Positions 9,214-19,199 of a stretch of 27,293 nt of DNA are shown here, piece by piece. Within the stretch, counting starts at the first letter, position 1; each line of letters starts with the position of its first letter. The DNA comes from Nemertoderma westbladi. Taxonomy: Eukaryota; Xenacoelomorpha; Nemertodermatida; Nemertodermatidae. Under the pieces are notes generated by a model. That model saw only the letters and a list, made by a program, of their open reading frames with translations. It searched no databases and had not been told where the DNA came from. A program made the translations under genes and the position numbers. The stretch spans positions 1-27,293 of the forward strand of contig JAUCBJ010001315.1 of the NCBI GenBank assembly GCA_032718475.1. Direction: 5' to 3'.

Positions 9214-10836
9214 TAATATATGGAGTGGGCGTGTGACTATATCATTTTATATTTGTTTTTATTTTATATTTATATATGTATTATTATGTACTTTATTATA
9301 ATCGTTTTCGTTAATTTTATTTAGTAGAATGTTATTTTAGATTATTTAGTAGATTAGTGCAATATATTAGTGTTTATTACGTAATTACATATAATATATA
9401 TTTAGTGTGACGGCGAGAAATAATTATTTTTTCTCTTTCCTTACTGTCCGTATTATATTATAAATACAAGACTGCAGTAAGATGACATGTCAGTACTTAT
9501 TAAAGTACAATAAAGCTCCTACTATATTTAAGTATTATTGGTAGGCAGAGTATTAGGAATGCAAAGTTCAGATCCTCGTGTCTCGGCTAAACCAAGCTCT
9601 GGGTAGACCTTGGAAACGACTTGCCTCTTCACACTGACATTGCTTCGTGCGATATTGCTCTTCTACCTTATATTAAATAATACATATAGTAGCGTGATGT
9701 CCCTATAACAGTAGCGTAAAACGCAAATAAATCTGTTAAACCTTTTGACCATCTGTAATTCTAGTCGATTAAGATATCGCGGCACCCACCGATATACTTG
9801 AAAGACAAATTCTAGAATCAGTGGTTAACGTCCCCAGACAAGTTCTGGAATAAATCGGTGCCCATCTTAAATATTAATTTAATATTTATTAAAATCTGTA
9901 AAATTCGGATCCTTTAAAATTTCTAGTCAATTAAGATATCGCAGCACTTACCGATACTCTTAAAAGACAATTTTATAGAATTAAGGATCCTAGGTCCCCA
10001 GACATGCTCTGGAATAAAATTGTGTCAATTTTACCATCAAATAATAAAATTCACGGGAATAAATTTAAATTCATATCTTAAATGAATTTCATAAATTGTC
10101 ATTTTGTGCAATTTATAACATTCCCAAAATTCCATTAATTAATAGATCATGGGAGCGGAGATTCATCCTATTGGGTGTATTAGAGTGCGAGAATCTCCAA
10201 CATATAGTCAATAGCCGATAAAATTAATAATATCATGCATAAAGAGGATATTGACAGTTAAAGAATTACTATTAAATAGCATCCCAGATCTGTATGCATG
10301 AGAATTACCCTAATTCTACCGCTTGCTTTCCATAATGTCACCATAGCAACACCCACGCTAGAATTAGAAGCAAGTTAAAAGAACAATAGAAAGCTTGTCC
10401 CATTGCATAGCATAGAGAATGCATAGCACACTGTTAGTATCCAAGGATACATAGTAATAACGTGACATTCTGGAAGGCACTGACTAACGGACAAATGGCC
10501 TGTATGTGTACAATTGGTGACAGTTGTGTGGAATTTGTGCGTTTATAGGTGAATGTTACTGCTAAAGTGTGTTTACAGTAGCTAGTCGCAATTGTGAAAG
10601 TAGCCCAACTCTCCTATAGAAAGAACCTAAAGTGGATTCAAGCCTTTGGGACGGACAGTGGAGTGACTTGTGCCGGTTATCGTTGTCGTGCTGTTGCTAC
10701 ATGTTGGCGTAAACACCGCGGCGACGGTACATCGGCGCTGAGAATCCCACTGTCCGGGGGCAAAGAGAGGTAGGCAGCGACGCCCGCTCGCCTAAACATA
10801 AACTCATTATAATATTAATAAACTCAGATAGCAGAT
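9214..10836 (+). other. AT-rich non-coding stretch of the inner element, with diverged direct repeats
   Basis: There are 1.6 kb without a supported gene. Up to about 9500 it is very AT rich. A pair of diverged direct repeats (period 162) lies at about 9735-10032, sharing CTAGTC.ATTAAGATATCGC and GTCCCCAGACA. From about 10500 to 10836 the composition becomes GC richer and may be the 5' UTR or promoter of the following ORFs. I see no second LTR here and no integrase remains. Confidence 0.6.
9735..10032 (+). repeat. Diverged 162-bp direct repeat
   Basis: Copy 1 (about 9735-9870) and copy 2 (about 9897-10032) share ordered blocks: CTAGTC, TTAAGATATCGC, ACCGATA, AAAGACAA, GTCCCCAGACA and TCTGGAATAAA. 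Divergence is much higher than between the LTRs, so the duplication predates this insertion. Confidence 0.7.
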
Positions 10837-11616
10837 ATGACGGAATTGATAGAAGATGATCTTGGTATCAGGGAGCGATATACTCTACCTTTACGAGCGT
10901 TTGTGGATAGCTTGATACGCGGTGAAGCCGATCCAACCATTACGGAGGACGATGGTCGTTATATCGAACAGCCGATGTCCCAAGAGCAACTTACGCGTGA
11001 ATTGGACTATCGAAAATTCACCGCTCGCTATACGCATCGTAATGGTACGTATATGGACTTCTTAACTACCGGCCATCCTATCGATTTACATGATATGGAC
11101 GATGTAGACACCGAAAGGGAAATGGTTCTATTTAAATATCATACCCAGCGGAGTCGTAACGATAAACCGAGAATAGAACACGAAAATTCTATTCGTAACA
11201 GGCTGGAAAGAGAAAACGTTAAAGAACCGGATAAACGCATCGACTTCAACGACTACCTGGAATTTTTGAGAGAAACCTATCTCAACATCGCCAGTCAGCA
11301 GAACCTAGAGACTCGATATCCTCAAGGTATACATCATGACCCTATGGTAGAACTCAAACGGCTCTATTTCACTATGATGTATCTTACCGCCGATCGTCCA
11401 CTACCTGTTATCCCGGATAGTTTTGAACAGATGGAGGAATGTTACAAAACTGGAGAACGATCACCCGCGTTTACTCTACAGGACGTACGTCTTTGGTATT
11501 ATTGTGACGAATGCCCTAGACCCAACCAACAAACTGAAGGACACAAACGTCCGCTGTTCCTATTTCCACGAACAACCTGCGATGGAAATTTATTGTGCAT
11601 ATTGCAGACTCAATAA
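10837..11616 (+). CDS. Unrecognised ORF A of the inner element (part 1 of a three-frame gene)
   Basis: This is a 259-residue acidic/basic, soluble-looking protein without signal peptide or membrane segment. I do not recognise residues 1-215. It is rich in Arg, Asp and Tyr, with probable helices around residues 100-190. Near the end lies CDEC (about residues 228-231) and later TTC, the beginning of a possible zinc-binding region completed in the next frame. ORF B overlaps by 194 nt, and its cysteine motifs look like the natural continuation, so a +1 shift near the AAA/TTT runs at 11585-11592 is likely. It lies where a third ORF often sits in LTR elements, between pol and the 3' LTR, but nothing in it looks like an envelope protein. 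A captured host gene is an alternative. Confidence 0.6.
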   Translation: MTELIEDDLGIRERYTLPLRAFVDSLIRGEADPTITEDDGRYIEQPMSQEQLTRELDYRKFTARYTHRNGTYMDFLTTGHPIDLHDMDDVDTEREMVLFKYHTQRSRNDKPRIEHENSIRNRLERENVKEPDKRIDFNDYLEFLRETYLNIASQQNLETRYPQGIHHDPMVELKRLYFTMMYLTADRPLPVIPDSFEQMEECYKTGERSPAFTLQDVRLWYYCDECPRPNQQTEGHKRPLFLFPRTTCDGNLLCILQTQ

Positions 11617-12112
11617 CTTGCACATTTTTGCGGTTTGCCCTCAATTTATGACTCAATGTCACCATTGTCAACTAAAGGGACACGCCAGTTTCGATTGCCC
11701 TTTTAATCACGATTTGGAAAGCGTAGATGAAATGATCACACTACGTTACATCAGAGCTTGGGAAGCGAACGCTGATTTACATTGTGATTTGCGCCATCGC
11801 TATTATCCTGGACGCGCTTACGAAGGAGTTTATGCGTTCCATCCTTATCTATTCGCTTCTGTCGAACAGAAATCACGCATATCGAGTTACGAGCTACTGA
11901 AGCGCGTCGGAGAATGTATTTCAACCAAGTTTGTACGCAAATTTCTCAGGAGTATTAATCCTAGCGACATTCACTCCTATAACTTAATCAATTTTATCCG
12001 TCAGGATCCGGGCTATGGAGACTTATTTGTTAACTCACACCCCGAGTTACAGGAAGTATCGAAGGCCTTACGAATACCGAGCACGCGAACGCGAGTTGGA
12101 AAGAACCATTAA
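11423..12112 (+). CDS. Unrecognised ORF B of the inner element with zinc knuckles
   Basis: This is a 229-residue frame whose meaningful part probably starts near 11590. It contains CAYC.{6}H.{4}C followed by CHHCQLKGHASFDC, the second being an exact CX2CX4HX4C zinc knuckle as in Gag nucleocapsids and other single-stranded nucleic-acid binding proteins. The rest (RYIRAWEAN, RRYYPG-like basic/aromatic stretches, EYLL-type helices) is unrecognised. ORF C overlaps its end by 98 nt. The two zinc motifs suggest binding of RNA or single-stranded DNA; the specific role is unknown. Confidence 0.6.
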   Translation: MNRWRNVTKLENDHPRLLYRTYVFGIIVTNALDPTNKLKDTNVRCSYFHEQPAMEIYCAYCRLNNLHIFAVCPQFMTQCHHCQLKGHASFDCPFNHDLESVDEMITLRYIRAWEANADLHCDLRHRYYPGRAYEGVYAFHPYLFASVEQKSRISSYELLKRVGECISTKFVRKFLRSINPSDIHSYNLINFIRQDPGYGDLFVNSHPELQEVSKALRIPSTRTRVGKNH

Positions 12113-12509
12113 ACCCAGGAAGTTTCTGACTGCCTATGGTCCACCCACGGCTCTCGTTCAGACCACTCGTAAAGGACCCGTAAGAGCGGCTGTCCTAAAA
12201 CGCGCTCTAAAGGCCGTTAGACCCCTCTCCCCCGACGTTGATGTCAATCAACCGGCACTTCGACCGGCGGATACACCGACCATAATTCTACACCCTCTGA
12301 TGCAATCATATTGCACCCTTCACCCAGGAGTTATAGCCCTCCTTGTAAAGTGGCTCGCCCCAAAGAGAAAAGGACTCTGGCTAGCCTTAAAAAACTGCGT
12401 AAATGCCGTCCGCGCAAGAAAGACTAACTGTTTAGAGTATTTACGTATATTAGAAACTGTGATTTTGTATATTTATAGACTCAAATCCCATTTTCTGGGA
12501 GCGGTGTAA
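12015..12509 (+). CDS. Unrecognised ORF C of the inner element (basic C-terminal part)
   Basis: This is a 164-residue, very basic frame (YRARERELERTIKPRK, LKRALKAVR, APKRKG) that probably continues ORF B after a +1 shift near the CCCC run at 12041. It ends in the first bases of the 3' LTR (12505-12509), so its stop is supplied by the LTR. I find no known domain. A basic tail following zinc knuckles fits a nucleic-acid binding protein. The first residues in this frame may not be used. Confidence 0.5.
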   Translation: METYLLTHTPSYRKYRRPYEYRARERELERTIKPRKFLTAYGPPTALVQTTRKGPVRAAVLKRALKAVRPLSPDVDVNQPALRPADTPTIILHPLMQSYCTLHPGVIALLVKWLAPKRKGLWLALKNCVNAVRARKTNCLEYLRILETVILYIYRLKSHFLGAV

Positions 12510-13690
12510 AAGCTTTTGCGGGTATAATCAGCCCCCTTGCCCCCGCAGGGTGCCGTGTTGGTGTTTTAACGGACATAAAAGTCGTTCTTATATATGTGTG
12601 CTTTGATGGACATGGTAAGGCACAAAACCCGCAATGCGTCAAATCCTCTAGCACAGTGTAGTCTTGATGATTCAGATTACGACATCTAACAGCTGGTTGC
12701 TGGCATGGAAACGGCCGTTGGGAACATGGTTCTTTGTTCAGCTTAACAGCCAATCAGGGCGATCTTTACTGTGGATGTGGAGGTATTTCTACAGATCGTA
12801 CTAGGCGTGTTGATTCTTACAGTGTTACAGTTGTGTTGTTCCTCCTACGCCAGAACATCGGCTTTTGGAATGACTCGGTGTTTCAGACTTTAGAAGAAAC
12901 ATTAGTAGGCTTAGTTATAGAACGTATAACTGTTATCGGACCACGGTCCAATACACCATACCGGTCCAGTCTAATCACTATATCATATCTTAACCTACCG
13001 TCTTAATGATATTTACTGTTGTGTTTTGGTTGAACATTATTATTTGGAGAATATCGATAAATAACCCAAATTTCCCAATTTTCTTGATACACTACAGGTT
13101 AGAGAGACAGGCTATATATAACAATTGCGACATATATTATCGTGGTTTGTAGTGAATCTAATGCTATTTGATAGGCACTACGTGGGTCAATTGCTGTTCT
13201 CTTTATGTGTGATCAAATTCATTGACGGTCGGCAGATTAGTGTGCAGTATTGTGCGGTACCGGTAGTGTGCATGATTGTGGCTGATAACTAAGCATTTCC
13301 TAAAGAATGCGCCTTATACGTGAATCATAAGCCTTACAGTCTTACCGTTGTGTGTAGTATCAGTCATAGCTCTGTTTACTTAGGTAGAGCGCCACGTCCT
13401 AAAGGAACTGTTAATATTTCCCGAAAGTGAATAATATTTGTCAGAAATTATTTATTAACGATCAATCGAATAATACAGTAGGCTTCACTGCAATAACAAA
13501 ATCTAAGCCCCATCCGAACCCAGTCTCCCGGGAATATCCAGCGGGTGAATGGACGCGCACTAGGCTGGCTTCGGCTAATGTTGTGTTTATTGGTCTTAAA
13601 TATTTGTCATCTTCTAAAGTCTGAACATAAACCAAAAGACATATAAATTTTGGCAGGTTAAACTGCTAAAGGTCTTCAAAAGCGCGTACA
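12505..13690 (+). repeat. 3' LTR of the inner LTR retrotransposon
   Basis: This is 1186 bp, the same length as the 5' LTR and differing from it only at 12519 (C versus T) and 12858 (T versus A). It begins TGTAAAAG, ends GCGTACA, and is followed by the CCAAC duplication. Confidence 0.93.
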
Positions 13691-13695
13691 CCAAC
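13691..13695. repeat. Target-site duplication CCAAC, right copy
   Basis: Matches 1548-1552. It marks the point where LINE-A ORF2 resumes in frame. Confidence 0.9.
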
Positions 13696-16594
13696 GGCTC
13701 ACCGTGGAGGAACTGCAATACTTGTAAAAACCTATTTATACTCTCCTAGGATAAAAGTTGATGAAGGTGAGGAGGTAGTGTGGATTACCCTACCCCAGTT
13801 CCCATTGGTGAAATTTGGCTGCATATATGACCCCCCAGAACGCTCCCCCTATGCTTCAGATTATGTCATATCCAATATCCAATCAACCATTCTTGGGGGT
13901 GGTTCTAACCAAGAATATATCATTGTAGGTGACATGAATGCCAGAATGGGTGACCTAGCACATTTCAACACCGATTCTGTTAAATATCGTGTTCCACACG
14001 ACTTAATTCGAAATGCGGCTGGCATCCGGTTGTCACAACTTTGTCATGACTGTAAGCTGTTAAACCTCAGCTATGCATCCACTTGCACCTCCAGACTGGG
14101 GGGTAACCTCACGTTTAAAAGGAAAGTTGGGTTTATTTCAGAAACTGATCGTTGTGTCGTCAGCAAGGAGTTGATTACAAGAGTAACCGAGTTTGAATCA
14201 TTAGTTTCTCTTAGCCTACCCTCCGATCACTCACCATTGCACATATGTATCGACCTAGAACACCATGTTGACCTGAGACAACTCATACAGTGTGCGACCA
14301 GTTTGGGAACTTCCTCCTACCAGCAGAAGGCCACGCATAACTCGCATTCTTTCCGTAAACCGATAAAACTGTGTCCCGCGTTAAATAGAATATTATGTGC
14401 TCAATTAGTTAGTCCAATGGCAATATCCGAGGAGATGTCAAACAAAACGCCGAACATAAACTCTGTGATGGCCCTAACGGTGGATGCCATTTACAGTGCG
14501 GGTAAACGGGCTGCAGTCGCCTATAGAAGAGACCCACAACTGATTCCGCCGCCGGACACTGTCCAGGAATCCAGGGTAAGCCGCATATCTGATTGGTCCG
14601 CCCTTGCCCGACCTGGGAATGAGGCGTCTCTATGGAAACGCATCGATTGGAAAGGTGAACTTGTTGCGAATCCAACAGGTGATGAAACGCCTTCCGATGA
14701 GCTATTCAAAGCCCATTTCGAATCGTTATTGAATGATTCGGTTGACACCCACGGATCACTTGACGATATAATAACAACGAGTTGTCCAGATATTCCTTGC
14801 TTAGATGATCCTATATCCCTTGACGAAGTCCAGAGAGAAATATCGTCATTAAAACCCAACAAAGCGGCGGGACCAGATGGGATATCTCCTAGCGTAATTA
14901 AAGGTTTACCTCTCGCCTGGCTTACCATATTGGTTCAAATTTTTAATTTAATATTTTACAGTGGTTGTGCTCCAATGGCTTGGTGCTACAGCAAACTAAC
15001 TACAGTATTTAAGCGAGGTACCAGGTCATTATGCTCTAATTACAGAGGTATATCCGTAATTAACTGCTTATTGAAGGTATTTGATGGTATTTTGGCGAAA
15101 CGACTATTAGCGTGGGGCAAGCCACTATGTGAACAGGCGGGGGCACAAAGGGGTCGGGGGTGCCTGGAGCACATACTAACTATAAGATTGCTGATTGACT
15201 TTGCTAAATTTAAAAGGGTGAAATTATATATAACTTTTGTTGATTTTTCAACAGCATTTGACCGTGTTTCACGCCCAAAGCTATTTCAAGTCTTAATATC
15301 AATGGGTTGTAGTCGCCTTATGGTCAATATGTTAATTGCCATCTATAAAATGACTAACAGTGTCTTGGGAAATATAATAATAAAGACAGCTATCGGTATT
15401 CTGCAAGGTTCCACAAGTGTTTACCTTTTTGCTATATACCTGAATCCTTTGATTGTATCCCTAAAAAAATATTGTATTCCTGACAAAATTTTGGGCTGGC
15501 TACATATCTTACTGCTAGTTGACGACTCGGTAATACTAGCTACTACCCGCGCTGAAATGCTTGAAAAGTTGGGTATGCTGCGTAAATTCTGTCTCGAATA
15601 TAACATGGCTATTAATGTTAAAAAAACTAAATTCATGGTATTTGGCTTAGTGGAAAAAAATGAAAAGGACGAGCTGTGCGTTGAACTACAGAATCATGAC
15701 CCAATCTATATTAAGAATTGTGACTCATATATTTATCTAGGGGCCCCGTTTAGTCAAGCTGGTGTTCCTAGTGTGGATATCGCTTTGCATTGCAAGGAAA
15801 AACACGTTCATATGTTGAAATTTTTTGGTTTCCTAAATAAGCATCGCCTTATGCCAGTCTGGATAAAACTGTACGTCTTCCGAGCTGCGATAGTTGCGGC
15901 AATCTTTTACGCATCAGAAACGTGGATTGGTTGGCGACCCACTAAACTGTTCACTTGGTACAATAACATGTTGTGTGCAACGCTCGGTGTCCGTAAGGGC
16001 ACCTGTCGAGACATGGTATACATAGAATCGGGCGAAGCAGAACCGTCGGCCTTCATAAAGGATCGGCAACTAAACTTTCTACGCCGAATGAACGCCTCTC
16101 AGAACCTACATGAGCCCTTATTTCACGTACTCAATATTTGTCGCCGAGCAAGGACGCCATTGGCTAAAAAAATAGACCAGCTGCTTGGTTCTCGATCGAG
16201 CCATGTAGCTTTATCCAGGGCAGAAATAAAGTCTCGCATAAACCGGCGGCAAAGGACACGGCTGGTTTTATACAAGGAGTTTAACCCGGAGTTGAAAACT
16301 CCGCAAATTTACACGAGTAATAACCAGGCCAATGAACAACACCGTTTGAGTTGGACGCGATTTCGTTTGCTATCGACAAACTTAGCAGTGGAAATGGGTC
16401 GATGGACACGGACCGAATACCACCTCCGTGTTTGTAAATGTGGCCAACCGCAATCTGAGGGCCACATTATATCCGATTGCCCCCTAATTGACCAGATAAG
16501 GCTGTCTCACCCCGATATATATCACCCCAGCCATATTGTCTGTAGCCCACGTGCCCTATCGTTTGTGTACCAAGTTTTAGAAAAACTGGAGTAG
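13696..16594 (+). CDS. LINE-A ORF2: rest of endonuclease, reverse transcriptase, C-terminal zinc motif
   Basis: This provides the nicking and target-primed reverse transcription activities of LINE-A. The frame is open from the insertion point, so a GTG at 13778 is not a true start. Endonuclease motifs: HRGGTAIL, then VGDMNARMG (about 13927) and PSDHSPLH (about 14220). Reverse transcriptase: NKAAGPDGIS (about 14860), NYRGISVI, RGRGCLEHI, TFVDFSTAFDRV (about 15235), LQGST and LVDDS (about 15520). LVDD stands where FADD or YADD is commoner, but LxDD variants occur in LINEs. The C-terminus has CKCGQPQSEGHIISDC (about 16435), a CxC-x7-H-x4-C motif. With the N-terminal part at 1377-1552 the protein would be about 1025 residues with no other disruption, so LINE-A was probably intact when the LTR element landed. 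It is a CR1/L2/Jockey-like APE-type LINE; the clade is not certain. Confidence 0.85.
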
Positions 16595-17700
16595 GTTAAT
16601 ATAATTTATACTTCTTAACGTTAATCTTGGCTGGAATTAATCTTCATTAATGACATTAAATTATAGTTATAAGTTGTTTTCATATGTACTCATTGTGTTT
16701 TTGCCCATGTCATATTTACTTATTGTCTCTCGCATATTTCACTAACGACACTTAATTATTGTTTTCATACGTACTCGAAGTTTTTTGCCCAGACTTATTT
16801 ATTTATAGTTTCTTGTCTATTTCATTAATGACATTTAATTTTTGTTCTCATACGTACTCTGTGTTTTTGCCCAGACTTATTTATTTATAGTTTATTTTTT
16901 CATACGTACTCTGAGTTTTTGTCCAGACTTATTTATTTATAGTTTATTTTTTCATACGTACTCTGAGTTTTTGCCCAGACTTATTTATTTATAGTTTCTT
17001 GTCTATTTCATTAATGACATTTAAATATTGTTTTCATACGTACTCTGAGTTTTTGTCCAGACTTATTTATTTATAGTTTATTGTTTTCATACGTACTCTG
17101 AGTTTTTTTTTTGTCCAGACTTATTTATTTATAGTTTATTTTTTCATACGTACTCTGTGTTTTTGCCCAGACTTATTTATTTATAATCTCTTGTCTATTT
17201 CATTAATGACATTTAAATATTGTTTTCATACGTACTCTGAGTTTTTGTCCAGACTTATTTATTTATAGTTTATTTTTTCATACGTACTCTGAGTGTTTGC
17301 CCAGACTTATTTATTTATAGTTTCTTGTCTATTTCATTAATGACATTTAATTATAGTTTCCTATATACCCTTTGTGCTTTGCCCAGACATATATAGTTAT
17401 AGTTTCTTGTTTATTTAATTAATGACATTTAGTTATTGTTTTCATATGTACTCTTGTTGTTTTGCCCATGACTTATTTATTTACAGTTGTTTTTCTTTGT
17501 TTGTATTGTAGTTGTGCATTTCATAAATGACATTTACTTATTGTTTCACGAATAGGCCTACTCTGTAGGTGCTCTCTATAGTTTCAGTTTCACTTGTGCC
17601 TGTGCAATTTGGACTTTTGGTTCTCCAAGGGATGAGCGGTGTTTGTATCTATTTACATATCTTATACCGATTGTCAATCAACAATATATATATACAAGAC
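16595..17700 (+). other. LINE-A 3' untranslated region, non-coding
   Basis: AT-rich sequence without a gene. Most of it (about 16740-17480) is a minisatellite listed separately. The last 160 bp are unique sequence up to the junction with BEL/Pao pol. Confidence 0.65.
16740..17480 (+). repeat. Minisatellite of alternating short and long units
   Basis: About nine copies of CATACGTACTC, each followed by a TTTTTG(C/T)CCAGACTTATT block and TTATTTATA. Units are of two kinds, about 52 bp and about 83 bp. The longer one adds a block containing CTTGTCTATTTCATTAATG. Degenerate copies flank the array (16680, 17440). Confidence 0.8.
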
Positions 17701-17705
17701 GTTGT

Positions 17706-17717
17706 TATACGTTACAA
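17706..17717. repeat. Target-site duplication TATACGTTACAA, left copy (LINE-B)
   Basis: An exact 12-bp match to 21598-21609. It lies within BEL/Pao pol sequence, reading in frame with the pol remnant on the far side. Confidence 0.88.
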
Positions 17718-18255
17718 GGCATTCAGGTATTCAGGTAGTCAGGGATTCTAGGCCATTATTGATCAAGAAAACTTGCCACCTCCATGCAGCATAAAGGAGG
17801 TGCCACCTGTAGCTGCATAGACCCTCTTACTAGGGCAAATCTGGCCCTGTAACTAGGACCCCCTTCGTTCTGGGATAAGGACGCCCTTGGTCCTGGATTA
17901 AGGACTCATATACTTGGCTGCAGGGGCTGACCAGGCAGATGGTGATCTACCAATGGCTGGTCAGGAGTAGAGTGTTCTCATGTCCACTCTGAGAGCACTT
18001 CACTGCGACCTGCACCTGGCAGCAAGGATACAGGGCATGACCCAGAAGATGAGCTGCAACAGCCAATGGTGGGTCATGTGCGCCAGCGTAGATATGGGTG
18101 ATGGGCCTCATATCTGACTCCATTGCGACACCCACCCTGTGGAATGGCAAACCAGGGTGTGGTATTTGCCCCGAGAGCTGACTCGGCAAAAAAGCACCCC
18201 CGAACCCCCACTATGGATTACATTAGCAATGCGGAGGTCCGGCCACTAGAGGCCA

Positions 18256-19149
18256 GTGGAATTACCGGACACCCCGTACTCACCCCCTACTGGAGAGAGA
18301 GCAGCCAACAATTATTTGAGTCCCTTTCCTGATGACCTTTCTGCCCCAAACCCTGGGTCACCAGGAAGGCCAGATTGTGATGGGGAGAGGGATTCTGGAG
18401 TTGGAGGCTACTCTCATGTTCCACCCCGACCAACAAAGCCATTGGTGAATCTGAGGCAAGTCACAAGACTAGCCTCAGTAAACACCCTAACACTCGGGTC
18501 CCCAATGCGACAAGGTGAGCTGACTGCCTTGGCAGATAAGCTTTCTCTTAGCGCAGTGGGTGTTCAAGAGCACCGAATGCAGACTGGACAGACTGATGAG
18601 GTTCTGACTAAGGACATGGGGGGCGGTTGGCGACTCGACCTCGCGTCAGCAGATGATAGTGGCAATGGTGGAATTGGTCTATTGATGAATCCAACTGCAC
18701 ATGTAGCATTGGACAAAATAGACCAAATCGCTAACCGCATCATCCGTTGCCAGTTCTCATGTTCTGGAAGACTGGCTAAGAAGTTTCCTAAGGTGGTTCT
18801 GATTGTGTGCTACTCTCCAACTAGTGTTGCCCCTGTAGAGGAGGTGGAAAATTTCTACCACAATCTACAAGCAGCTACTGATGGAGTGGATCAGCATGCA
18901 TTCTTAACATTCCTGGGAGACTTTAATGCAAGTCTGCATCAATCACCTACATCGCCCTGGGTCTATAGCAATAGTGTTAACCGAAATTCTGTCCATCTTC
19001 AGGATTTTATCTCTGGAAATGGATTGTTTTCGGCTGGAACCCAGTTCAAGAAGCGAACTGGAAAGCTATGGACTCATAGTGGACACAGTGGTCACAAGTC
19101 CCAGATAGACCATATTCTGTTTCGTAGGAAATACAGGAGCTCTATATAA
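18256..19149 (+). pseudogene. LINE-B endonuclease (APE-type), broken
   Basis: The frame encodes LASVNTLTLGSPMRQGEL, VGVQEHRM (catalytic Glu), GGWRLDLAS, NGGIGLLM, CYSPTSV, FLGDFNAS and QIDHILF, the order of APE-type endonucleases of RTE LINEs. It is meant to nick the target for priming. The listed start is a GTG just after an in-frame TAG (18247-18249), so the true N-terminus is lost or lies in another frame. A TAA at 19147-19149 interrupts the end, yet the same frame continues as FTLRPFSSDHRLL, giving the expected SDH motif. A one-base frame change near 19200 follows. Confidence 0.82.
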
Positions 19150-19199
19150 GACTGTAATGCATTTACACTTCGACCCTTCTCCAGTGATCACCGCCTCTT

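Larger units (their letters stand above)
1553..13690 (+). mobile_element. Non-autonomous BEL/Pao-like LTR retrotransposon, 12,138 bp, nested in LINE-A
   Basis: This is a complete LTR element: 1186-bp LTRs beginning TGTAAAAG and ending GCGTACA, a CCAAC target-site duplication on both sides, and an internal region at 2739-12504. The LTRs differ at only two positions (T1567/C12519 and A1906/T12858), so insertion was recent. The internal region contains a 2.2-kb repeat-rich leader, a 1068-residue Gag, a protease fused to the RNase H-integrase linker, a 1.6-kb AT-rich non-coding stretch, and an unrecognised three-frame gene with zinc knuckles. No reverse transcriptase, RNase H or integrase core is visible, so movement must have depended on enzymes supplied in trans. 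No TGG primer-binding site follows the left LTR. GGGAGCGG just before the right LTR is a poor polypurine tract. Confidence 0.9.
13696..17700 (+). mobile_element. LINE-A, 3' segment (rest of ORF2 and repeat-rich 3' region)
   Basis: This is the continuation of the LINE interrupted at 1552. It comprises the remainder of ORF2 and about 1.1 kb of AT-rich 3' sequence with a minisatellite. It ends before GTTGTTATACG, where the BEL/Pao pol coding sense resumes. The exact 3' end is inferred. The tail is an (AT)n-like run near 17690 rather than poly(A). Confidence 0.75.

Noticed and set aside
9214-10836. A second LTR or hidden integrase
   Set aside because: I could not find any matching segment upstream of gag nor integrase motifs; only a diverged 162-bp repeat is present.
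10837-12509. Envelope gene
   Set aside because: No signal peptide, no membrane segment and two zinc knuckles, which argues for nucleic-acid binding.
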